Below are positions 47,310 to 55,134 of a stretch of DNA of 64,000 nt, piece after piece. The stretch's first letter is position 1; the number at the start of each line of letters is the position of its first letter. The notes beneath the pieces were generated by a model. It did no database searches, was not told where the DNA came from, and saw nothing but the letters and a program-made list of their open reading frames with translations. Source of the DNA: an uncultured Bacteroidota bacterium (GTDB lineage Bacteria > Bacteroidota > Bacteroidia > Bacteroidales > UBA12077); contig CAJXLK010000002.1 in assembly GCA_913055635.1 (NCBI GenBank), positions 62,001-126,000 of the forward strand. The letters are read 5' to 3'. Made by a program: the position numbers and the translations under genes.

Positions 47310-47528
47310 TTAGTCCAATTCGCCCATCTCTCGCAACAATTCAAGGGTCTCACGGGCCTCCTGGTCGCTGATCTTTTGTATGGCAAAACCGGCATGAAGC
47401 AGGACATAATCCCCTTCTTTTACGTCGTTTAGCATGTGCAACCCGGCCTGATATTGATTGCCGGCAAAAGAAACAGTAGCCGTATCACCCTGAATACTTA
47501 TAACTTGCGCTGGTATGCTTAAACACAT
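47310..47528 (-). CDS. hypC: Hydrogenase assembly chaperone HypC
   Basis: 72 residues with the diagnostic N-terminus MCLSIPAQVI (Cys2 binds the iron intermediate) and the HypC barrel ending YVLLHAGFAIQKI. It shuttles Fe(CN)2CO from HypD to the large subunit. About 190 bp separate it from hypD, and a 15-bp minisatellite separates it from hypF. Confidence 0.95.
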   Translation of the reverse strand: MCLSIPAQVISIQGDTATVSFAGNQYQAGLHMLNDVKEGDYVLLHAGFAIQKISDQEARETLELLREMGELD

Positions 47529-47550
47529 AGTGATGATTTTTTTTTTGGCT

Positions 47551-47740
47551 CATTGTTCATTGCTCCCTACTCCCTACTCATTACTCCCTACCAATTACTC
47601 CCTACTAATTACTCCCTACTCATTACTCCCTACTAATTACTCCCTACTATTTTACTCCCTACTCATTACTCCCTACTAATTACTCCCTACTAATTTACTC
47701 CCTACTAATTACTCCTTACTCATTGTTCATTGCTCCCTAC
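47551..47740. repeat. 15-bp minisatellite, TACTCCCTACTAATT type, between hypF and hypC
   Basis: About a dozen units of ACTCCCTACT(A/C)ATT run from ~47561 to ~47740, with small length changes. The array is bounded on both sides by a copy of CATTGTTCATTGCTCCCTAC (from 47551 and from 47721). It abuts the hypF stop codon. No unit pairs to form a hairpin, and copies touch without spacers, so it is not a CRISPR. Confidence 0.85.
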
Positions 47741-50023
47741 TCATTTATTCGCTGCCACGACCATCTGCCCCAACGCAATGCCTCCGTCATTGGCCGGAAC
47801 ACGGCGATGGGCATACACTTCAAATTGATGGTTGCGAAGCCATTGGGCGGTGGTTTCACTCAGGTATTTGTTTTGGAAGGTGCCGCCGGAAAGCACCACC
47901 TTGTTGTATCCGGCTTCTTGACGTATTTTTTCGGCCACAGAGGTAATGATCCGGGCAATGGTGTGATGGAAACGTGTTGCAATCAGTGAAGATTCATGGC
48001 CATTGAGCAGCTCAGTAACCATTTCGCGGAAGGCCGGGGTAAGATCAATGCCTTCCGGGGTTTGGCCGAATGAATAGTGACCCTCGGTGTGGGGATCCAC
48101 CAGTGCCTCGAGGCGCATGGCAGCTTCTCCTTCAAAACGGTTATGGGTACAGACATTGAGCAAAGCCGAAACCGCATCAAAAACCCGGCCTGTGCTGGAG
48201 GTCAAGGGCGAATTGATTCTTTTTCGGATCATGGAGCTCATCAGCCTCAGGTCCTCCCGGGAATGGTGAGACAGCATATCCAGCGGCAGGGAAGAAAATT
48301 CCGGGCCAAAGCTTTGGTACAAATAAGACAGGGCCATTCGCCAGGGTTGATGCACCGCTTTATCCCCTCCGGGCATGGGTACATAAGTCAGGTGGGTATA
48401 ACGGTGAAAGGAAGTCAGGTTGGCCGTCAAAAACTCCCCGCCCCATATGTGTCCGTCAGGGCCAAAGCCTGTTCCATCGAGGGCAACCCCTATGACCGTT
48501 TCCCGTAAGTGATGTTCAGCCATGCAGGAAGCGATATGGGCATGGTGGTGTTGCACCTGGATATGCTGAACCTGGTGGTTATCACCTGCCTCGCCCATTC
48601 TGGTTTTCTGTTTGGCATAGTTCCTGGCATATCGGGTTGAAAAATAATCGGGGTGGAGATCACTCACCACACAATGGGGGGTTACCCTAAACAGGCTCAG
48701 GAGCCTGTCCACGGCATGGGTATAAAAATCATAGGTCTCATAATTTTTCAGGTCGCCTATATGCTGGCTCATAATGGCCTGATCGCCTTTACCGATGCAA
48801 AAACAGTTCTTCAGCTCCGCACCGGTGGCAAGGATTCCATTGACCGTAAAATTCAAAGGGAGGGGTTCCGGGACATACCCCCTGGAGCGGCGCAGTGGCT
48901 GGATCTGGCCATCAATGATACGGACCACCGAATCATCTACCCGGTTGGCAATGGCGCGGTTATGCAATAAAAGCGCATCGGCCTGGCGGGAGAGTTTGTG
49001 ATGGGCCGTTTGATTATCGGCAATCAAAGGTTCATTGCTTAGATTGGCACTGGTCATCACCAGGGCCGGAAGGTTCAATCCGGCAAATATCAGCTCATGC
49101 AAAGGCATATAGGGAAGCATGGCCCCGATGGTGTTCACCTGAAGGTTGAGTGAAGGGGCCAGGGCCTGTTTTTGTTCAAGCAAAACAATGGGCCGGCGCC
49201 AACCAGTCAGGTGCTGTTCCTCGAGCTGGTTCACATGGGCATATTGACGCAGGGTTTCCAAATCAGAGAACATACAAGCAAAGGGCCTTGTCTCCCTGCG
49301 CTTAATGCGGCGCAAACGCGCAACAGCTTTTTCGTTGGACGCATCACACATCAGGTGAAAACCGCCAATGCCTTTTACTGCAATGATCCACCCCTTACCC
49401 AGGCCATGGGTAACCTGGGTAAGCACCCGGTTGATATCATGCATGACCCGACCCTGCTGGTAATACTCATAATGCGGACCACAATGGTTGCAGGCCACCG
49501 GCTGGGCATGAAAACGGCGGTCATTCACATCATGGTACTCTTCATGGCAGATGCTGCACATGGTAAAATCCGACATGGTGGTTCTGGCCCGGTCATAAGG
49601 CAACCCCTTGATGATCGAAAATCTGGGCCCACAATGGGTGCAGTTCACAAAAGGATAATTGATCCGGTGGGGCTGTCGCCTCATGTCCTCAAGGCAATGG
49701 GGGCAAACGGCAATATCCGGGCTGATGTCCGTGGCATCCTGTGAAGCATTCCGACTGGTGATGATGTGAAAACCGTCCAGCTCCTCTTCTTCACTCATTT
49801 GCCAGTCAATCAACCGTATACGGGAAGCTGCCGGGGCATACCTGCGGATCTGCCCGGCAAAATCGGAGACTTCCTGCTCCCCGGTCATCAGTTTAATCAC
49901 AACACCGTCGTTTCGGTTGACCACCCAACCCTTCAGGTCGTTCTGCCTGGCCAAACGGTAAACAAAGGGTCGGAATCCCACCCCCTGAACCAGGCCCTTT
50001 ATATGTATCTTATATGCGCTCAC
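47741..50023 (-). CDS. hypF: Carbamoyltransferase HypF
   Basis: 760 residues. It makes the carbamoyl group for the cyanide ligands. Domains in order are acylphosphatase (IKGLVQGVGFRPFVYRLA, 8-90), two zinc-finger pairs (CPHCLEDM with CTHCGPRFS, then CSICHEEY with CNHCGPHYE), YrdC-like (~200-380; IAVKGIGGFHLMCDA) and a Kae1-like carbamoyltransferase (~390-760; ATGAELKNCFCIG, HHHAHIASCMAEH, LSGGTFQNKYL). The start is a GTG at 50023; no ATG fits the conserved N-terminus. It is the first hyp gene after rex. Confidence 0.95.
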   Translation of the reverse strand: MSAYKIHIKGLVQGVGFRPFVYRLARQNDLKGWVVNRNDGVVIKLMTGEQEVSDFAGQIRRYAPAASRIRLIDWQMSEEEELDGFHIITSRNASQDATDISPDIAVCPHCLEDMRRQPHRINYPFVNCTHCGPRFSIIKGLPYDRARTTMSDFTMCSICHEEYHDVNDRRFHAQPVACNHCGPHYEYYQQGRVMHDINRVLTQVTHGLGKGWIIAVKGIGGFHLMCDASNEKAVARLRRIKRRETRPFACMFSDLETLRQYAHVNQLEEQHLTGWRRPIVLLEQKQALAPSLNLQVNTIGAMLPYMPLHELIFAGLNLPALVMTSANLSNEPLIADNQTAHHKLSRQADALLLHNRAIANRVDDSVVRIIDGQIQPLRRSRGYVPEPLPLNFTVNGILATGAELKNCFCIGKGDQAIMSQHIGDLKNYETYDFYTHAVDRLLSLFRVTPHCVVSDLHPDYFSTRYARNYAKQKTRMGEAGDNHQVQHIQVQHHHAHIASCMAEHHLRETVIGVALDGTGFGPDGHIWGGEFLTANLTSFHRYTHLTYVPMPGGDKAVHQPWRMALSYLYQSFGPEFSSLPLDMLSHHSREDLRLMSSMIRKRINSPLTSSTGRVFDAVSALLNVCTHNRFEGEAAMRLEALVDPHTEGHYSFGQTPEGIDLTPAFREMVTELLNGHESSLIATRFHHTIARIITSVAEKIRQEAGYNKVVLSGGTFQNKYLSETTAQWLRNHQFEVYAHRRVPANDGGIALGQMVVAANK

Positions 50024-50077
50024 TTGGGATGGATTTGGTGCATTTTATCATTTAGCCATTCAATCATTCAATCATTC

Positions 50078-50115
50078 AATCCCCGCCTTCGTTTTACTGC
50101 GTCGGGGCAGGCATT
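50078..50115. repeat. Interspersed 38-bp hairpin repeat, copy 2
   Basis: Identical to 43757-43794, with CCCCG/CGGGG arms and flanking CATTCAATCATTCAAT microsatellite on both sides. It lies in the rex-hypF spacer, so the two copies bracket the entire hypF-hypB set. Confidence 0.8.
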
Positions 50116-50150
50116 CAATCATTTCCCCATTCACTCATTCACTCATTTCC

Positions 50151-50765
50151 TCATTGAATCACCCCCGAATGGTACATCAGCCGCTCCAGCTCCACCATCA
50201 GGTTGACATTATTGACCAGCACGTGGTCGGGGGTTTTCAACAGAACAGGAGCCAAATTGAGTATGCCAGATATGCCGTGGGATACCAGTTGATTGGCCGT
50301 TTCCTGGGCAGCTACTTCCGGTACGGCCAATACAGCCACCGAAACATTGAAGGCTTCAATGACCTCGCCCAAACTCTCCATGGAATAAACCGGGATGTGA
50401 AACTTCTTGTTCAGCTTGGCCGGATCGATGTCAAAACCCGCCACCACATTCATGTTGTGCTCCCTGAAGCCCTTATACATGGACAGGGCCCGCCCCATAT
50501 TTCCCATCCCCACAACGATGACATTTTGTATGCGGTCTTTCCCAAAGATCTTTTCCAGGGAAGACAACAAATCATCCACTTCATAACCTCCCCGGCGGTG
50601 GCCTTTGATGCCAAAGGCCGAAAAATCCTTCCGCACCAGCTCGGCACTGACCCCCACCTCTTTGCCCAGGGTATAGGAAAAAACCTTCTCCAGGCCCATC
50701 TTCTTTAATCGGATCAACCCCATGCGGTATCGAAGCAATCGTTTGGTCTGCGTGAACGATGCCAT
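50151..50765 (-). CDS. rex: Redox-sensing transcriptional repressor Rex
   Basis: 204 residues. The winged-helix DNA-binding domain covers ~5-75 (LLRYRMGLIRLKKMG, VSAELVRKDFSAFGIKGHRRGGYEVDDLL). The Rossmann domain follows with VVGMGNMGRALSMY, GFDIDPAKLN and LAVPEVAAQETANQLVSHGISGILNLAP. Rex represses fermentation and hydrogenase genes when NADH/NAD+ is low and releases DNA when NADH rises. It is divergent from the hydrogenase operon and upstream of the hyp genes, so both are plausible targets. Confidence 0.93.
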   Translation of the reverse strand: MASFTQTKRLLRYRMGLIRLKKMGLEKVFSYTLGKEVGVSAELVRKDFSAFGIKGHRRGGYEVDDLLSSLEKIFGKDRIQNVIVVGMGNMGRALSMYKGFREHNMNVVAGFDIDPAKLNKKFHIPVYSMESLGEVIEAFNVSVAVLAVPEVAAQETANQLVSHGISGILNLAPVLLKTPDHVLVNNVNLMVELERLMYHSGVIQ

Positions 50766-50954
50766 AATTGTTGTGAAAATTTGTGGCTGGTTATTTTTAT
50801 TGTGAAATATATAACTATTTTTGCTGAATTACAAACCTCCGCTTCTATCCCCGCCAACGAACTTATCTTTATTTAATCCAGTTCTATATAATTCAGAATG
50901 TTGTGATTTTGTACCTCGATTATTGACTCAAATTCACATTCTTCATATCTTGAT

Positions 50955-50972
50955 TTGTGAAAAACATAACAA
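50955..50972 (+). promoter_or_regulatory. Candidate Rex operator before the hydrogenase operon
   Basis: TTGTGAAAAACATAACAA matches the Rex consensus TTGTGAA-N4-TTCACAA fully in the left half and at 5 of 7 positions in the right half. It lies 5 bp before the first ATG of the hydrogenase operon, downstream of a possible TTG/TATCTTGA promoter (50923-50953). Further left half-sites TTGTGAA occur at 50771 and 50800, just upstream of rex, which would permit autoregulation. Confidence 0.45.
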
Positions 50973-50977
50973 TAATC

Positions 50978-51982
50978 ATGCACAAATATTACACCCTAAC
51001 CAAGGAAGAATGGGATCGGGCACTGATCCATCTTATTTCCCAATACCTGTTCTATGCCCCTTTGGGGGAGGGGGAACAACAGGATTATGATCTGATCGGC
51101 GAAAAAGACATCCCCCGTATCATCTACAACCAACCCAAGCCCGCCACACCCCTGAAGACCTTCTTCCTGCCGGTGGCCGAAAACGTGATCGCCCCCACTT
51201 CCCATCCTACCCCCCGCATCATTATGGGCATCCCGGCGTGCGATCTGGCGGCCATGAACATCCAGGATGAGATGTATTTGAACCGCGATTACCTCGACGG
51301 TCCCTATCAAAAACGCCGCGAAGCCACCATCCTCATTGGCACAGATTGTCACAGCATCCAGCCCCACTGTCACTGCACCACCTATGGGGTCAAACCTTAT
51401 CCCCAAGAGAACCATGACTTGAGCTTAAGCCTGAGTGATCAAACCATATACCTGTATACCCACTCAGAAAAAGGAAGGGCCCTGATCAAAGAAATTGAAA
51501 AATACAGCGCCCCGGGTGCCCCTACTGAAAATGAGATTCAGGCCCTGTTTGATAAGCGGGAGGAAATTGAAAGGAAACTCAATCAAAACAACCAGGAATT
51601 ACCCAACTACCAACAAACGGGTGAATTGATTGACCAATCAGATGCGGAGATCTGGAAAAGGTATTCTGAAACCTGCGTCTCGTGTGGGGCGTGTGCCACC
51701 ATATGCCCTACTTGCACCTGCTTCCTTTTACTGGAGCGGCCCGGTTTTGAGAAAGTACGCCACCTGGATGCATGTCAGTATCCGGGTTTTGAAAAGGTGG
51801 CCGCCGGAGAGGATCCGTTAAGACCACTATATAAAAGGTTTTACAACCGATATATGTGCAAATATGTGTGGAAACCCCAGAAATTCGATGCCCTGGCCTG
51901 TACCGGCTGCGGGCGTTGCATAGAAGCCTGCATCGGCAAGATTAACAAGAATGAACTTTTCCAGGAATTGGCCAACCATTAA
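50978..51982 (+). CDS. Iron-sulfur diaphorase-type subunit (sulfhydrogenase beta / AsrA-like)
   Basis: 334 residues, similar in layout to the beta subunit of archaeal cytosolic sulfhydrogenases and to AsrA of anaerobic sulfite reductase. Two C-terminal [4Fe-4S] motifs are CVSCGACATICPTC (from ~residue 233) and CTGCGRCIEAC (from ~308). An additional conserved Cys region lies in the first half: PACDLAAMN, GTDCHSIQPHCHC. It should pass electrons between the FAD subunit encoded next and another carrier. The frame could open at GTG 50957, but the ATG at 50978 leaves the probable Rex site outside the gene. It is the first gene of the long operon. Confidence 0.82.
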   Translation: MHKYYTLTKEEWDRALIHLISQYLFYAPLGEGEQQDYDLIGEKDIPRIIYNQPKPATPLKTFFLPVAENVIAPTSHPTPRIIMGIPACDLAAMNIQDEMYLNRDYLDGPYQKRREATILIGTDCHSIQPHCHCTTYGVKPYPQENHDLSLSLSDQTIYLYTHSEKGRALIKEIEKYSAPGAPTENEIQALFDKREEIERKLNQNNQELPNYQQTGELIDQSDAEIWKRYSETCVSCGACATICPTCTCFLLLERPGFEKVRHLDACQYPGFEKVAAGEDPLRPLYKRFYNRYMCKYVWKPQKFDALACTGCGRCIEACIGKINKNELFQELANH

Positions 51983-51992
51983 CCTGCCTGCC

Positions 51993-52814
51993 ATGAAAAA
52001 CAACAACATTTATCAACCCATAAAAGCCAAATTGGAAGAGGTCATCGAGGAATCTCCGACCATTAAGACGTTTGTGCTTAAACCCGAGAACCACTTCTCC
52101 TTCCACACCGGCCAGTTTGTGGAGCTGGTGCTCGAAGGGGTAGGTGAAGCCCCTTTTACCCCTTCCTCCTCGCCACTGGTAAGGAATAAAATCGACATTA
52201 CCGTGATGCGTACCGGTTACCTGACTCAGCGGCTGCATCAACTCAAAGGAGGCGAAACCCTGGGCATCAGAGGCCCTTATGGCCGGGGCTACCCCCTGGA
52301 AAAACTCTACGGCAAGGAAGTGCTCGTACTCGGAGGAGGCTGCGGCTTCGCCCCTTTGCGCTCCCTTCTTTACAACCTGCAGGCCGAACAGGAGCGCATT
52401 AAAAAAGTTACCTTTTGCTATGGCTCCAAATCCCCCCAGGAATGCATCTATGAACCCTATATCGATGAGCTGCGCAATGTGCCCAAATTCGAAGTCATGC
52501 GAACAGTGGACGAAGCCGATGAATCGTGGACCGAGGAGGTAGGCGTGGCCACCGTTCTGCTCGATAAAATAGACATCAATATTGACGAGTCGGTGGCCGT
52601 TGTGGTCGGGCCTCCCATCATGATGAAGTTCAGCGTCCAAAAACTCCTGGAAATGGGATACCCTGAACACAACATCCTGCTTTCCATGGAGAAAAACATG
52701 TCGTGTGGCCTGGGCAAATGTGGCCACTGTATGATGGGCGAATACTTTGTCTGTAAAGACGGACCTGTTTTCAGTTATGATCAAATCAAAGATAAACCCG
52801 ACATCTGGAAATAA
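51993..52814 (+). CDS. FAD/NAD(P)H-binding diaphorase subunit (sulfhydrogenase gamma / AsrB-like)
   Basis: 273 residues, ferredoxin-NADP+ reductase fold. The FAD part has FHTGQFVELVLEGVGEAPFT followed by SSSP. The NAD(P)H part has VLGGGCGFAPLRSLLYNL and FCYGSKSPQECIY. A C-terminal [2Fe-2S] site is CGLGKCGHCMMGEYFVCKDG. It would oxidise or reduce NAD(P)H in the cytoplasm. I use the ATG at 51993 just after the previous stop, since an upstream ATG at 51951 would overlap that gene by 32 bp. NADH versus NADPH preference is not readable. Confidence 0.87.
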   Translation: MKNNNIYQPIKAKLEEVIEESPTIKTFVLKPENHFSFHTGQFVELVLEGVGEAPFTPSSSPLVRNKIDITVMRTGYLTQRLHQLKGGETLGIRGPYGRGYPLEKLYGKEVLVLGGGCGFAPLRSLLYNLQAEQERIKKVTFCYGSKSPQECIYEPYIDELRNVPKFEVMRTVDEADESWTEEVGVATVLLDKIDINIDESVAVVVGPPIMMKFSVQKLLEMGYPEHNILLSMEKNMSCGLGKCGHCMMGEYFVCKDGPVFSYDQIKDKPDIWK

Positions 52815-52825
52815 AATCCATTGAT

Positions 52826-53338
52826 ATGACCCAAAAAATCCTCATCGATATGACCAAGCTCCGGGATCACCAGATTACCGGACGGGGCGATCAGCCGCGG
52901 TTGGATGGGATACTCACCGAACATCCCAACACCGATGGGCTCAAGACCCTCAGGGAATTGGCCGTCTTTCGTTTTACCTGCCGCAGGTGCGAAGATGCCC
53001 CCTGCATCGAGGTTTGCCCGGCTGATGCCCTGGAAAAAGATCCGGACGGGATGATTGTGCGCCACACCAATCTATGCATATGCTGTAAGTCGTGTGTCAC
53101 GATCTGTCCGTTTGGCACCATGATGAGCGACTTCTTTGAACACAAGCGCCAGGGAGAAAATTACTTCAACCTGGAAGATGAAAAAGAACTGCGCCGTTTT
53201 GTGGAATATAACCCGGGGGGGGCCGTCCGGCTGGTAGAAATGGAAGCCGACCCCGACCAGAACATTTATGCATTGAATGACCGGGTGCTGGTCAAAGAGG
53301 TTCCCTATGACAAACTAAAACAAGAAAACCATGGGTGA
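52826..53338 (+). CDS. 4Fe-4S polyferredoxin-like subunit of the hydrogenase operon
   Basis: 170 residues. Two cluster motifs are CRRCEDAPCIEVCP and CICCKSCVTICP, spaced ~30 residues apart, resembling HycB/HydN/CooF-type electron-transfer subunits. The sequence after ~105 has no further cluster motif. Its place between the diaphorase pair (11 bp upstream) and the membrane subunit (8-bp overlap downstream) suggests it wires the diaphorase to the hydrogenase. This is an inference. Confidence 0.83.
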   Translation: MTQKILIDMTKLRDHQITGRGDQPRLDGILTEHPNTDGLKTLRELAVFRFTCRRCEDAPCIEVCPADALEKDPDGMIVRHTNLCICCKSCVTICPFGTMMSDFFEHKRQGENYFNLEDEKELRRFVEYNPGGAVRLVEMEADPDQNIYALNDRVLVKEVPYDKLKQENHG

Positions 53339-54263
53339 AATACTGTACCATTTTTTCGTCTATCCGGGGCTATTATTTGCAGGGGTCATCGGGGGTCTGC
53401 TGGCCTGGTTCGACCGTAAGGTCACTGCCCAGGTGCAATTCCGCAAAGGCCCCCCCTTATTGCAGCCTTTTTATGACTTTTTAAAGCTGCTGTTGGTCAA
53501 AGAAACCATTCTGCCGGCCAGGGGCTCGCGAGCGACCTTTCTGATCGCCCCCATATTGGGGCTTTTTGGTGCCACCGCTGCCGGAACCTTCATCCTGCTG
53601 CCCCTGTTCAACATCAACATCGGTTTTGAGGGCGATGTGATGGTGATTTTTTACCTGTTAACCATCCCTTCCCTGACATATATCATCGGGGCACTGGCTT
53701 CAGGAAATCCTCTGGCCTCAGTGGGCGCCTCGCGCGAGATGAAACTCATCATTTCCTATGAACTGACCTTCCTGCTGTTTTTTGCCGCCATTGTGCTTAA
53801 AGCTGATCAACACATGCAGATGAGCCAGATCATCCAGATGCAGGCCCAATCAGGTCCTTTCATCAGCAGCCTCTCCGGGGTCCTGCTTTTTATCGTCGGG
53901 GTGTTTTGCATACAGGCCAAAATGGGCATGGTTCCCTTCGATCAGGCCGAAGCCGAAACCGAATTGTCCGAAGGTTCCTTCATTGAATATTCGGGAACAG
54001 TCTACGCCCTGGTCAAACTAACCCGCTATATCATGCTGTTCATCCTTCCAGCCCTGCTGGTGGGGTTCCTCATAAGCGGGTTCAACCTGAGCGGAACCGG
54101 TATCATCTGGGCGATTCTGAAAATTCTGGCCGTGGTCCTGCTGATGACCCTCATCCGCAACACCAATCCACGGCTTAAAATCAAACAGGCCATGCGGTTC
54201 TTTCTCATTGGCATGAACGGTTTGGCCATTGTGGCCATTATTTTGACATATCTGAGTCTATAA
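53331..54263 (+). CDS. Hydrogenase membrane anchor, NuoH/MbhM-like
   Basis: 310 residues, mostly membrane helices, homologous to the NuoH (complex I subunit 1) family. Conserved loops are LAWFDRKVTAQVQFRKGPPLLQP (N-terminal loop) and MVPFDQAEAETELSEG (the NuoH loop facing the quinone or ferredoxin arm). It anchors the soluble hydrogenase arm to the Mrp-type ion channel part. It overlaps the preceding ferredoxin gene by 8 bp. Confidence 0.92.
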   Translation: MGEILYHFFVYPGLLFAGVIGGLLAWFDRKVTAQVQFRKGPPLLQPFYDFLKLLLVKETILPARGSRATFLIAPILGLFGATAAGTFILLPLFNINIGFEGDVMVIFYLLTIPSLTYIIGALASGNPLASVGASREMKLIISYELTFLLFFAAIVLKADQHMQMSQIIQMQAQSGPFISSLSGVLLFIVGVFCIQAKMGMVPFDQAEAETELSEGSFIEYSGTVYALVKLTRYIMLFILPALLVGFLISGFNLSGTGIIWAILKILAVVLLMTLIRNTNPRLKIKQAMRFFLIGMNGLAIVAIILTYLSL

Positions 54264-54273
54264 ACCAATTAAG

Positions 54274-54687
54274 ATGGGACTGAAAAGTTTTTGTCTGAAA
54301 AAATCACTGTGGGTCTATCATTTTGCAGGGGCTTCCTGCAACAACTGTGACATTGAGATCCTTGATGTGCTCACTCCAAGATACGATGTGGAACGCTTCG
54401 GGATGCAACTGGTGGGCAGTCCCCGCCATGCCGATGTGATACTGATCAGCGGTTCGATCAACCAAAGGGATAAACCCCGGCTTAAAGAAGTCTACCACCA
54501 GGCCTCCAAGCCGGTTTTTGTGGTAGCCTTTGGTGCTTGTGGGTGTACCGGTGGGGTGTTCGCCGAAGGCATCACCTTTGCCGGGCCGGTGGACCAGATC
54601 GTTCCGGTTGACGCCTATATACCGGGATGTCCGCCCAAGCCGGAAGCTATGATCTCCGGTCTCAGCAAACTGATGCAAACCATATAA
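54274..54687 (+). CDS. [NiFe] hydrogenase small subunit, NuoB/MbhJ-like
   Basis: 137 residues, compact group 4 small subunit. The proximal [4Fe-4S] ligands are in GASCNNCDIEILD, GACGCTGGVF and PGCPPKPEAM. No signal peptide or extra clusters are present, as expected for complex-I-related hydrogenases. It lies 10 bp after the NuoH-like gene and upstream of the NuoC-like gene. Confidence 0.93.
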   Translation: MGLKSFCLKKSLWVYHFAGASCNNCDIEILDVLTPRYDVERFGMQLVGSPRHADVILISGSINQRDKPRLKEVYHQASKPVFVVAFGACGCTGGVFAEGITFAGPVDQIVPVDAYIPGCPPKPEAMISGLSKLMQTI

Positions 54688-54696
54688 ACAGGGCTC

Positions 54697-55134
54697 ATGA
54701 AAAAACAAACCTTTTTGGAAAATATGCGCGAACAGTTGCCTCAGGGGGTCATTCAAACCGGGCAGATTCGGGACAACCGCTTTGTCATCGACATTGAACC
54801 GGCGGCCCTGCTCACCATAGCCGGTTATCTCTACCACACCCTGAAGTACCGCTTTATCATTGCCTCTGCCTTTCACACCAAAAAAGGCTTTGAGATCATG
54901 TATCATTTCAGCGACGATGCGGCAGGCAACATCATCAACCTGCATGTGATCCTGCCCCAGGATCAACCCGAGATTGAGTCCCTGACCCATATGCTATCCG
55001 GGGCCAACTGGATTGAACGGGAGATGCGGGAGATACTGGGCATCACCTTCCGCAACCATCCCGAACCCGAAAAGCTCATATCTGATGGCAACTGGGCAGA
55101 AGGGGTTTATCCGTACCGTAAAAATTTTAAATGA
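54697..55134 (+). CDS. NuoC/MbhK-like hydrogenase subunit
   Basis: 145 residues. The C-terminal half has the NuoC pattern: IINLHVILPQDQPEIESLTHMLSGANWIEREMREILGITFRNHPEPEKL. It is a structural subunit clamping the small and large subunits. Its stop overlaps the start of the large-subunit gene (ATGA). Confidence 0.9.
   Translation: MKKQTFLENMREQLPQGVIQTGQIRDNRFVIDIEPAALLTIAGYLYHTLKYRFIIASAFHTKKGFEIMYHFSDDAAGNIINLHVILPQDQPEIESLTHMLSGANWIEREMREILGITFRNHPEPEKLISDGNWAEGVYPYRKNFK

Noticed and set aside
47551-47740. CRISPR array
   Set aside because: Units of about 15 bp are directly adjacent, without unique spacers.
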